Positions 45,291 through 51,860 of a stretch of 51,860 nucleotides of DNA are shown here, piece by piece. The notes below the pieces were generated by a model. The model saw only the letters and a program-made list of their open reading frames with translations. It had not been told where the DNA came from and did no database searches. The stretch's first letter is position 1. The number at the start of each line of letters is the position of its first letter. Where the stretch lies: assembly GCA_947165295.1 (NCBI GenBank), contig CAMUZU010000015.1, forward strand, positions 1-51,860, in the 5' to 3' direction. The translations under genes were made by a program, and so were the position numbers. The DNA is from an uncultured Selenomonadales bacterium (lineage in GTDB: Bacteria; Bacillota; Negativicutes; Selenomonadales; Selenomonadaceae).

Positions 45291-45345
45291 AGAAAGTTTC
45301 ACCTCCTTTGCGCACACCGCGCAGATTATTGGGAAGTGTTCCGCG

Positions 45346-45720
45346 TCAAAACTTGCGCTTGACTTCGGAACGAGCCAGGATAAAAAGTGCCGTCAAGTAG
45401 AACACGCCGAACGATACCGCCGACGTCAAGAAAAGTTCCGTCGAAATGTGCACCGCGACCGCCAACACGACAAACACCATCAGCAGACGCAGCAGCAGTC
45501 CGACGAGCATAATCTTTTTCGCCTGCGACGCGGGAGAGTTCGCCGCCGCCTCAAGCCGCGCAGCCGTCGACAGCAAATAAAAAAAACTTAACAGCGCGCC
45601 AATCGGGACGGCTCCGCACAAGCCGAGCTGTCCCGCCGAAATTAATTGCAAAGACAAAACTGCCGCCACTGCCAAAAAAACTTTCCAGCCTTCACGGAAG
45701 GCACTCAATACCTGTCTCAT
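45346..45720 (-). CDS. atpI: ATP synthase subunit I
   Basis: A 124-residue membrane protein with four hydrophobic helices ('VFLAVAAVLSLQLISAGQLG', 'AVPIGALLSFFYLLS', 'IMLVGLLLRLLMVFVVLAVA' and a C-terminal helix). AtpI assists assembly of the c-ring and is the usual first gene of atp operons. It lies directly upstream of atpB on the same strand. ATG 45720 has only a weak ribosome site. The divergent restriction-modification genes start about 135 bases away; I could not find a convincing promoter in that gap. Confidence 0.85.
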   Translation of the reverse strand: MRQVLSAFREGWKVFLAVAAVLSLQLISAGQLGLCGAVPIGALLSFFYLLSTAARLEAAANSPASQAKKIMLVGLLLRLLMVFVVLAVAVHISTELFLTSAVSFGVFYLTALFILARSEVKRKF

Positions 45721-45853
45721 GCGTGCACACTTCGACGCATTGCGGATTTTCCCTTCACCGACGAAAAAATTTGTCGCCGACGGCGTGCAGGAATTTCACC
45801 CGTGCTTGTCGAATTGCGACGCAAAAAATCGCTTACGCGAAAGAGTGATAATC

Positions 45854-47539
45854 TTGGTTGGTTACCCTCCTCCGGTGAATGAAATATTGGTTCGCGACTT
45901 CACCACGAACAAACGAATCTTCGACGGCGATATCGGGGCGGTCGTGCCGAGAGCGAAGAAGTCCGACGACGAGAAGTCCTTGCGCTCGAATGCCGAAGTG
46001 TTCACGCCACGCGAAATGGTCAAGTTCATGGTCGACGCGGCGGACGACGGGCTTATCGGTTCGCGGTGGTTGGAAGCGGCTTGCGGCGAAGCTCCCTTTA
46101 TCACGACGAGATACGACGCAGAGTCGGGCGAAGACATCCCCGTCAACGAGCGTGTCGGCATTCTCGACAGAAAGTTGCGTGCCTGTCCTTCGGGTTACGA
46201 CAAGTTGACGTGGGCGACTGAAGCTGTCCAAAGCGTCTACGGCTACGAGATTAACGGCGACAGCTTGTTTATTGCGCGCAGAAATGTTTTGTTGACCGTC
46301 GCTGAATTTGTCGGGGACATGACCGTCGACGAACTCACGGATATTGCCGAGATTGTCGCACGAAACTTTTGGCTCATGGACGGGCTTAACCTTCCCGACG
46401 CGCAGAGGTCTTTGTTCGGCGACACACGCGAGTTCACGGTCGTTGACTGGTTCGACGACGAGAAAACTTATCCGTTCACGAAAGGTGGCATCGCAATGAA
46501 GTTCGACGTTTTAATCAGCAACCCTCCGTATCAGGACGACACTGTCGGCGGCAACAAAAACTTCGCGTCGCCCGTGTATCATTACTTCATGCAGGAGGCG
46601 CCCAAGGTTGCCGATAAGTCCGTGCTTATCACGCCCGCACGCTTTCTGTTTGACGCGGGAGCCACGCCCAAAAAGTTTAACCGCGACATGCTCAACGATG
46701 AACACTTCAAGGTTTTGCATTACGAGCCCGACGCCAAGAAAGTTTTCCGCAACGTCGACATTGAAGGCGGAGTGGTCGTCACTCTGCGCGACACGACACA
46801 AACGTTCAAGCCGATTAGCACGTTCATTCCGTGGGACGAACTGCGCTCCGTTCACGACAAAGTTGTCAACCGTCAAGACTTCGAGCCGCTCAGCAAAATT
46901 ATTTATTCGCGGAAGATTTTCAAGCTCACGGACAAGTTTTACACGGACAATCCCGCCGCGCCAACTTACTTGAAAGACAGCAACAATTACACGATTGGAA
47001 CGAACGCTTTCGCCGAGATGAGCGATTATTTTTTTGTTGACGAACCCGACGACGGACACGAACACGTTCAGGTTTACGGCTTACTGAACAATCAGCGTGT
47101 CTTCAGGTGGATTCGCCGCGATTATATCAATGCGCCCGCCCCGCTCGACAAATGGAAAGTTTTTGTTCCAAAAGCTAACGGCGCGTCGGGCAAGCTCAGC
47201 GTTGACGAAGCTGTACGAATCATAAGTACGCCCGTTATCGGAGAGCCGAACGTCGGTAGCACGGAAACTTTTATCACGGTCGGGGCTTTCGACAGTCGCG
47301 ACGAAACCGAAGCTTGTTTGAAGTTCATCAAGTCGAAGTTCGCCCGCGTTATGTTAGGTATCTTGAAAGTTACGCAGGACAACACCGCTGACAAGTGGGC
47401 GAAAGTTCCGTTGCAAGACTTCAGCGCGTCGAGTGACATTGATTGGCACGGCGACGTTGACGGTCAGCTTTACCGCAAGTACAACTTGAGCGACGCGGAG
47501 ATTACCTTCATCGAGACGCACGTAAAGGAGATGAGTTAA
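45854..47539 (+). CDS. Eco57I-type N6-adenine DNA methyltransferase
   Basis: A 561-residue gamma-type adenine methyltransferase. Motif X 'EVFTPREMVKFMVDAA' lies at about 48-63, SAM motif I 'WLEAACGEAPFIT' at about 72-84 and catalytic motif IV 'LISNPPYQ' with NPPY at 223-226. The Eco57I-like section 'FLFDAGATPKKFNRDMLNDE' with 'FRNVDIEGGVVVTLRD' follows, then a long target-recognition region. TTG 45854 follows GAG by 8 bases; GTG 45875 is another candidate. The frame extends upstream to 45719 but runs through the divergent atpI start. It probably modifies host DNA at the site recognised by the partner encoded immediately downstream. Confidence 0.88.
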   Translation: MVGYPPPVNEILVRDFTTNKRIFDGDIGAVVPRAKKSDDEKSLRSNAEVFTPREMVKFMVDAADDGLIGSRWLEAACGEAPFITTRYDAESGEDIPVNERVGILDRKLRACPSGYDKLTWATEAVQSVYGYEINGDSLFIARRNVLLTVAEFVGDMTVDELTDIAEIVARNFWLMDGLNLPDAQRSLFGDTREFTVVDWFDDEKTYPFTKGGIAMKFDVLISNPPYQDDTVGGNKNFASPVYHYFMQEAPKVADKSVLITPARFLFDAGATPKKFNRDMLNDEHFKVLHYEPDAKKVFRNVDIEGGVVVTLRDTTQTFKPISTFIPWDELRSVHDKVVNRQDFEPLSKIIYSRKIFKLTDKFYTDNPAAPTYLKDSNNYTIGTNAFAEMSDYFFVDEPDDGHEHVQVYGLLNNQRVFRWIRRDYINAPAPLDKWKVFVPKANGASGKLSVDEAVRIISTPVIGEPNVGSTETFITVGAFDSRDETEACLKFIKSKFARVMLGILKVTQDNTADKWAKVPLQDFSASSDIDWHGDVDGQLYRKYNLSDAEITFIETHVKEMS

Positions 47540-50500
47540 GTGTCGATTCACATCAAGACGACGCGGCAGGTCGAGCCGAAGATTTACGCGTACACGACGC
47601 CGGGCGTTTCGTACCACGACGGCTGGACGAAGATCGGTTACACGGAGCGCGACGTTGAGCAACGCATACGCGAGCAGACGCACACGGCGGGCATTCGTTG
47701 GCATTTGGAGTGGCACGGCGCGGCGACGTTCACCGACGGCAAGACTTTCAAAGACGGCGACTTTCACGCGTACTTGAATCGTCAAGGCGTCGAACGTGAA
47801 CGCGGCACCGAATGGTTTGAAGTCACGGGCACGCAGTCCGAAGAATATTTCCGCGAATTCAAGTCGACGGGCGGCGCGGTCGAAATTCAAGCTCAGCCGT
47901 ACAACCTGCGCGAAGAACAAGTTCAAGCCGTCGAGAAGACGTTGGCTTATTGGCAAAGTCACGCGGGCGACAAGTTTCTGTGGAACGCAAAGCCGCGCTT
48001 CGGCAAGACGCTTGCGGTTTACGACTTGTGCCGACGCATGGGCGCGAAGAACATTTTAATCGTGACGAATCGCCCCGCCATAGCCAATTCATGGTACGAC
48101 GATTACGAGAAATTTATCGGCAACGCGGAATATCTTTTCGTCAGCCGAGTTGACGCGCTCAAAGACAAGCCAGATAAGCCGCACGTTTTGAGCCGCGAAC
48201 GGTTTATCGCCGAAGCAATTAATCGCGACGACGCTGTTACCAAATGTATTGAGTTCGTCAGCTTGCAGGACATGAAGACTTCGCTTTACTTCGGCGGCGA
48301 ATTCGACAAGCTTGAACACCTCACGAAGATTAACTGGGACATTCTGGTTGTCGACGAGGCGCACGAAGGAGTTGACACGTTCAAGACCGATATTGCCTTC
48401 GACCGAATCAAGCGCGGCTTTACGTTGCACTTGTCGGGCACGCCGTTTAAAGCTTTGGCGAAGCGGACGTTTCCGCCCGAAGCAATTTTCTTTTGGACGT
48501 ACGCGGACGAGCAGGCGAAAAAACTTTCGTGGTCGGGCGAAGACGAAAATCCTTACGCCGAACTTCCGCAGTTGAATTTGTTCACTTACAAGATGTCGGA
48601 CATTGTCGCCGACGAGATCAAGCGCGGCGTCGAACTCAACGGCGAGACCGTCGAATACGCCTTCGACCTGAACGAATTCTTTGCGACGGACAAAAACGGC
48701 AACTTCGAGCACGAATCGTCGGTCGATAAATTTCTTGACGCGTTGACGACGCAGAAAAAATTTCCGTTTTCGACACCCGAACTTCGCGACGAACTGCGGC
48801 ACACGTTCTGGAGACTTGACCGCGTGGCGAGCGCGAAAGCTCTTGCGGCGAAACTCAAAGCTCACCCGACGTTCGGCAAGTACGAGATTGTTTTGGCGGC
48901 AGGCGACGGCAAACTTGATGACGACGACGCGACTGCCAAAGCGTTCGACAAAGTCGTCGACGCGATAAAAAAATATCCGCGGACAATCACGCTGTCGGTC
49001 GGGCAGTTGACAACGGGCGTGACGATTCCGCAGTGGACGGGCGTATTGATGTTGGCGAACATGCGCAGTCCCGAAAGTTACATTCAAGCGACGTTCCGCG
49101 CACAGAACCCGTGCTTGTTTCAACGCTACGGAAAGTTTCTTCGCAAGGAAAATGCTTACGTCTTCGACTTCGACCCGGCGCGCACGCTGAACATTTACGA
49201 GGCATTCGCGAACGATTTGGCGTCGAAGGTACCCGACAGCCTGGAAAGTCGGCAGGCGAACATTCGCGAACTGCTGAACTTTTTCCCCGTCATCGGCGAA
49301 GACGAACGCGGCGAAATGATTGAACTTGACGCGACCGAAGTCTTGACGATACCGCGCAAGATTCGTTCCGTCGAAGTCGTCAATCGCGGCTTCATGAGCG
49401 ACTTTTTGTTTCAGAACGTCTTCAACCTGTTCAACGCGCCGCCCGAAGTCATCGAGATTATCGAGGCAATGCCCGCCGTCAGCGAACCCGAAATGCCGTT
49501 GCCGCAAAAAATCAACGAAGTCAAGCCGACACTTCAGCTTAACGAAGACACGGGCGAAGTTGAAATTCCGCGTGAACAAATTATCGGTACGGCGACGGAG
49601 ATTTTCGGCGAAAAAATTTACAAGCCGACGGAACCGCTGCCGCCCGTCAAGAAAATTGTCGACGACGTTATTGACACGGGCAAGACTGCTTACGGCAAAG
49701 ACTTCGCGACCGCCGAACGCAACAAGTTGAAAGCTCAACTTACCGCAGATGCCAACGCGGTTGTCGGCAAGCTCAACACGAATCACAAAATCGACACGCA
49801 AGTTATCGAGCACGAACGCAAAGTTGAAGTTCAACGCGCCAAAGCCGAAGGACGCAACGTCGCCGAGGTCAACGCCGAATTCGCCGAACGCCAACGCAAA
49901 GCCGACGAAAAATTTAAGCAAGACACGGCGGACGCGCTCACGGAATTTCGAGAGACTGCCGCCAAACATGTCGTTGAAACCGTCGAGACCAAAATTCAGG
50001 AACGCAAACGCGACGAAGTCACCGACGAGACACGCGACCACCTGCGCGGCTTCGCACGGACAATTCCGTCGTTTTTGATGGCTTACGGCGACGAGAACAC
50101 CACGCTTGCAAACTTCGACACAATCATTCCCGACGCAGTCTTTCGCGAAGTCACGAGCATTTCGTTGGAGCAGTTCCGTTACCTGCGCGACGAAGGCAAC
50201 TTGTTCGACCCCGTGGTTTTCGACGACGCGATTCAAGAGTTTTTGAACCTGCGCGAGCGACTTGCCGATTACTTCGACGAAGGTCACGACGAAGACATTT
50301 TCGATTACATTCCGCCGCAACGCACGAATCAAATTTTCACGCCGAAAGAGACCGTGCGATACATGGCGGACATGTTGGAGCGCGAAAGCCCCGGTTGCTT
50401 TGACGACGCGGACAAGACGTTTATTGATCCGTACATGAAGTCGGGCTTGTTCGTCGCGGAGCTGGTCAAGCGGCTGTATCGCAGTCCTGCGCTGAAAAAA

Positions 50501-50713
50501 CTTTTCCCCGACAAAGCGACGCGGCTTCGACACATTTTCGGGCGACAGATTTACGGGCTTGCGCCGACGGAGATAATTTATCGTATCGCCGAAAAATATT
50601 TGCTGGGCTTCGACATTGCAGTTGAGCGGCACAACCTGCGACAAGCCAACGCGTTGCCCGCTGCAGTGGACGGCAAGCTTGACGAATTCTTGACGGAGCT
50701 GTTCGACGCGTGA
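47540..50713 (+). CDS. GIY-YIG / SF2 helicase / partial methyltransferase fusion (restriction subunit)
   Basis: A 1057-residue protein. Residues 12-50 resemble a T5orf172-type GIY-YIG nuclease ('KIYAYTTPGVSYHDGWTKIG', 'RDVEQRIREQ'). SF2 helicase motifs follow: Walker A 'WNAKPRFGKTLAVYDL' near 150-162, DEAH at 272-275, and 'LHLSGTPFKAL' near 300. Motifs near 'LSVGQLTTGVTIPQW' and 'SYIQATFRAQNP' complete the second RecA-like fold. A coiled coil covers about 700-850. Residues about 925-1040 are methyltransferase-like, with motif X 'TNQIFTPKETVRYMAD' and motif I 'TFIDPYMKSGLFVAEL', but no NPPY. GTG 47540 directly abuts the preceding stop, with AAGGAG upstream. It likely acts as the nuclease/translocase of a restriction system. 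Its last 20 codons are repeated twice downstream. Confidence 0.85.
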   Translation: MSIHIKTTRQVEPKIYAYTTPGVSYHDGWTKIGYTERDVEQRIREQTHTAGIRWHLEWHGAATFTDGKTFKDGDFHAYLNRQGVERERGTEWFEVTGTQSEEYFREFKSTGGAVEIQAQPYNLREEQVQAVEKTLAYWQSHAGDKFLWNAKPRFGKTLAVYDLCRRMGAKNILIVTNRPAIANSWYDDYEKFIGNAEYLFVSRVDALKDKPDKPHVLSRERFIAEAINRDDAVTKCIEFVSLQDMKTSLYFGGEFDKLEHLTKINWDILVVDEAHEGVDTFKTDIAFDRIKRGFTLHLSGTPFKALAKRTFPPEAIFFWTYADEQAKKLSWSGEDENPYAELPQLNLFTYKMSDIVADEIKRGVELNGETVEYAFDLNEFFATDKNGNFEHESSVDKFLDALTTQKKFPFSTPELRDELRHTFWRLDRVASAKALAAKLKAHPTFGKYEIVLAAGDGKLDDDDATAKAFDKVVDAIKKYPRTITLSVGQLTTGVTIPQWTGVLMLANMRSPESYIQATFRAQNPCLFQRYGKFLRKENAYVFDFDPARTLNIYEAFANDLASKVPDSLESRQANIRELLNFFPVIGEDERGEMIELDATEVLTIPRKIRSVEVVNRGFMSDFLFQNVFNLFNAPPEVIEIIEAMPAVSEPEMPLPQKINEVKPTLQLNEDTGEVEIPREQIIGTATEIFGEKIYKPTEPLPPVKKIVDDVIDTGKTAYGKDFATAERNKLKAQLTADANAVVGKLNTNHKIDTQVIEHERKVEVQRAKAEGRNVAEVNAEFAERQRKADEKFKQDTADALTEFRETAAKHVVETVETKIQERKRDEVTDETRDHLRGFARTIPSFLMAYGDENTTLANFDTIIPDAVFREVTSISLEQFRYLRDEGNLFDPVVFDDAIQEFLNLRERLADYFDEGHDEDIFDYIPPQRTNQIFTPKETVRYMADMLERESPGCFDDADKTFIDPYMKSGLFVAELVKRLYRSPALKKLFPDKATRLRHIFGRQIYGLAPTEIIYRIAEKYLLGFDIAVERHNLRQANALPAAVDGKLDEFLTELFDA

Positions 50714-50723
50714 CGACGTGTCC

Positions 50724-50826
50724 GGCCGACAGGGATGTCGGCCGCCGTCGCCCGTCGCACGATACAGGATGTATCGTAGCGGGCGCGGTTTCTTTGGTTA
50801 CTTTCTTTGCCGCCAAAGAAAGTAAC
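50724..50826 (-). repeat. Three-hairpin interspersed element, copy 5
   Basis: Inverted relative to copies 1-4. In plus-strand order: GGCCGACA/TGTCGGCC (50724-50743), ACGATACA-GGA-TGTATCGT (50759-50777) inside CGCCCG/CGGGCG arms, and GTTACTTTCTTT/AAAGAAAGTAAC (50797-50826). Hairpins 2 and 3 differ in sequence from other copies but keep pairing. Confidence 0.9.
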
Positions 50827-50907
50827 ACACACACGCGTTGCCCGCTGCAGTGGACGGCAAGCTTGACGAATTCTTGACGAAACTGTTCGACGCGTGACGT
50901 CGTGTCA

Positions 50908-51010
50908 GGCCGACAGGGATGTCGGTCGCCGTCGCCCGTCGCACGATACAGGATGTATCGTAGCGGGCGCGGTTTCTTTGGTTACTTTCTTTGCCGCCAA
51001 AGAAAGTAAC
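50908..51010 (-). repeat. Three-hairpin interspersed element, copy 6
   Basis: A near-identical duplicate of copy 5, displaced by 184 bases. One change (GGCCGACA against TGTCGGTC) turns a pair of the third hairpin into a G-U pair or mismatch. Confidence 0.9.
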
Positions 51011-51093
51011 ACACACACGCGTTGCCCGCTGCAGTGGACGGCAAGCTTGACGAGTTCTTGACGGAGCTGTTCGACGATTGAAGTTCGACGCAT

Positions 51094-51130
51094 AAAAAAA
51101 TCCGCGGCCGATTGTGGTCGCGGACATTTT
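51094..51130. terminator. Bidirectional terminator after the restriction genes
   Basis: TCCGCGGCC pairs with GGTCGCGGA (one G-U pair) around a 6-base loop, preceded by seven A residues and followed by a T-rich stretch. It also lies at the end of the convergent secreted-protein gene. Confidence 0.78.
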
Positions 51131-51716
51131 ATTTTCCGATTGTCATAATGGTTTGCCGAATTTTCGTTTGGTCAATCAAGCGGTCAAAGCATTCCTTGCT
51201 GAGAAACGACGCGGTGCCGAAGCCGCTCATTGAGTCGCGGTACATGCGCGAAACTTTCTTGTCGACGAGGCTGTCGTCGCGTCTGTCGTAAATAATCAAT
51301 TCTGCGCGAACTTGGCTGTCGAGATAAACTTCGTCGGTCGAGAAGCCGCCGCCCGTGTTTTCGTAATAGCGCAACAGAATCGGGCAAACGATTAAGTCTG
51401 CGTCGATTTCTTCGGCAAGCGGGCGCATTGCGTCTTGAATTTTGGCTTTCTTGTCGACGGTGCGCATCGATTGCCAGATGTCGCCCAAAACTTTGGCGGC
51501 GTCTGCGGGCGGGATGTATTCTGCGACGTTGAGCGTGCCGTTGAGCGGGATGTGAACTGCTCGCGCAAGTTTCACTTCCAATTCAATGCAAGTGTCGGCG
51601 TCGGGCTGATTGGAGCGGAAGATTATCGGCAGGCGCGCAATTCGCACGGGAGCTTGAGCCGATGTTTGAGCCGCGACGAAAAGCACGGCGATAAGTGCGA
51701 ATAAAAATTTTTTCAC
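51129..51716 (-). CDS. Secreted protein of unknown function
   Basis: A 195-residue protein. GTG 51716 follows AGGAGG by 8 bases and the first 22 residues are a signal peptide (KKFLFALIAVLFVAAQTSA, cleavage near 'AQA'). The mature domain has 'VRIARLPIIFRSNQPD', 'YIPPADAAKVLGDIW' and 'IDADLIVCPILLRYYE', suggesting an alternating alpha/beta fold as in exported or outer-membrane-associated bacterial proteins. No Cys follows the signal peptide, so it is not a lipoprotein. The frame extends upstream but overlaps another gene. I cannot assign a family. Confidence 0.72.
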   Translation of the reverse strand: MKKFLFALIAVLFVAAQTSAQAPVRIARLPIIFRSNQPDADTCIELEVKLARAVHIPLNGTLNVAEYIPPADAAKVLGDIWQSMRTVDKKAKIQDAMRPLAEEIDADLIVCPILLRYYENTGGGFSTDEVYLDSQVRAELIIYDRRDDSLVDKKVSRMYRDSMSGFGTASFLSKECFDRLIDQTKIRQTIMTIGK

Positions 51717-51729
51717 GCGGATGACCTCC

Positions 51730-51860
51730 TCAGAAAAACCTGTCGAGGAACGATTTCTTCGGCGCGGGCTTTGCGGCGGCCGGAGTTTGTTTGGCGTCGG
51801 GCGTGGAGATTGCGGCGGCAATGTTGAACAGCGCGATTGCAATGTAATTGATTTTCTCGA
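51730..51860 (-). CDS. C-terminal end of an upstream gene (partial)
   Basis: The frame reads 'EKINYIAIALFNIAAAISTP' followed by an Ala/Pro/Lys-rich tail 'PAAAKPAPKKSFLDRFF' and TGA at 51732-51730. The stop touches the ribosome site of the secreted-protein gene, so the two are one operon on the minus strand. The hydrophobic segment could be a membrane or buried helix. The gene continues beyond the window, so no function is assigned. Confidence 0.6.
   Translation of the reverse strand, partial: EKINYIAIALFNIAAAISTPDAKQTPAAAKPAPKKSFLDRFF

Larger units (their letters stand above)
50651..51080 (+). repeat. Triplicated gene tail with a 184-bp period
   Basis: The last 20 codons of the restriction gene (ALPAAVDGKLDEFLTELFDA and stop, from 50651) recur at 50835 and 51019 with few changes: TELFDA, TKLFDA and TELFDD at the end. 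Each of the first two copies is followed by a three-hairpin element, giving two units of 184 bp and a third partial unit leading to the terminator. The downstream copies have no start codon of their own. Confidence 0.92.

Noticed and set aside
45719-45853. Extension of the adenine methyltransferase N-terminus to an ATG at 45719.
   Set aside because: It would overlap the divergent atpI start, has no ribosome site, and the added residues do not resemble the family.
45721-45853. A promoter search in the divergent gap between atpI and the methyltransferase gene.
   Set aside because: GATAAT at 45847 lacks a -35 box at a suitable distance, and no minus-strand pair with a 17-base spacer was found, so none is annotated.
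48089-50644. An open frame of about 850 codons on the minus strand opposite the restriction gene.
   Set aside because: It is the mirror of a well-supported gene with clear helicase and methyltransferase motifs. Its translation is low-complexity Val/Arg/Phe/Asn-rich and has no recognisable motif. Strong codon bias in this genome removes stops from antisense frames.
50651-51080. A CRISPR-like array suggested by regularly spaced repeats.
   Set aside because: Only three units, a period of 184 bp, units derived from coding sequence, and identical rather than unique spacers.
50578-51127. Several small minus-strand open frames containing 'CVTFFGGKESNQRNRARYDT'.
   Set aside because: They are translations of the three-hairpin element and repeat wherever the element occurs (also near 22260, 24620 and 8980), so they are repeats and not genes.

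Overview
This window looks like a chromosomal segment of a diderm (outer-membrane) member of the Bacillota, most likely class Negativicutes, order Selenomonadales. Bacillota-type markers are RNase J, strong GGAGG ribosome sites, frequent TTG starts and sigma-A promoters with exactly 17-bp spacers. They sit beside a type V autotransporter with a C-terminal outer-membrane barrel and several Sec-exported proteins. Genus and species cannot be fixed from sequence reading alone. No rRNA, tRNA or CRISPR array was seen.

Layout. 1-1019: end of rpsB, then tsf. 1156-8838: two large convergent RTX-type repeat proteins sharing a terminator and a homologous C-terminal module; the second has an in-frame stop at codon 9. 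9120-10352: larC. 10416-11763: a decayed mobile-element remnant (zinc-ribbon pseudogene, broken frames, integrase C-terminal fragment). 11764-17233: autotransporter, a response regulator with a sensor-less histidine kinase, and a secreted protein. 17529-23719: RNase J, HD-domain protein, glnS, a small unknown protein and an ArsB/SLC13-type permease. 23842-25832 (minus): an ABC ATPase, an ABC-2 permease and a small helical protein. 25971-37491 (plus): hybrid histidine kinase, two paralogous DUF4422-type proteins, ftsW, a GNAT acetyltransferase, gatB and two tandem FkbM methyltransferases. 37555-45720 (minus): the complete F1Fo ATP synthase operon atpI-B-E-F-H-A-G-D-C, interrupted three times by small genes for exported proteins, with a low-complexity insertion in the gamma subunit. 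45854-50713: a two-gene restriction-modification-like system (Eco57I-type adenine methyltransferase; GIY-YIG/helicase/partial methyltransferase fusion). 51129-51860 (minus): a secreted protein and the end of another gene.

Interspersed through the window is a roughly 105-bp element made of three successive hairpins (five full copies, one solo first hairpin). Hairpins 2 and 3 carry compensatory base changes between copies. At two places the 3' end of a gene is duplicated next to such elements: 61 bp after the gene at 21807, and three copies with a 184-bp period after the restriction gene. The strongest candidates for undescribed biology are this element with its gene-tail duplications, the exported proteins embedded in the ATP synthase operon, and the modular RTX pair whose probable secretion signal is a variant of an internal repeat-capping module.
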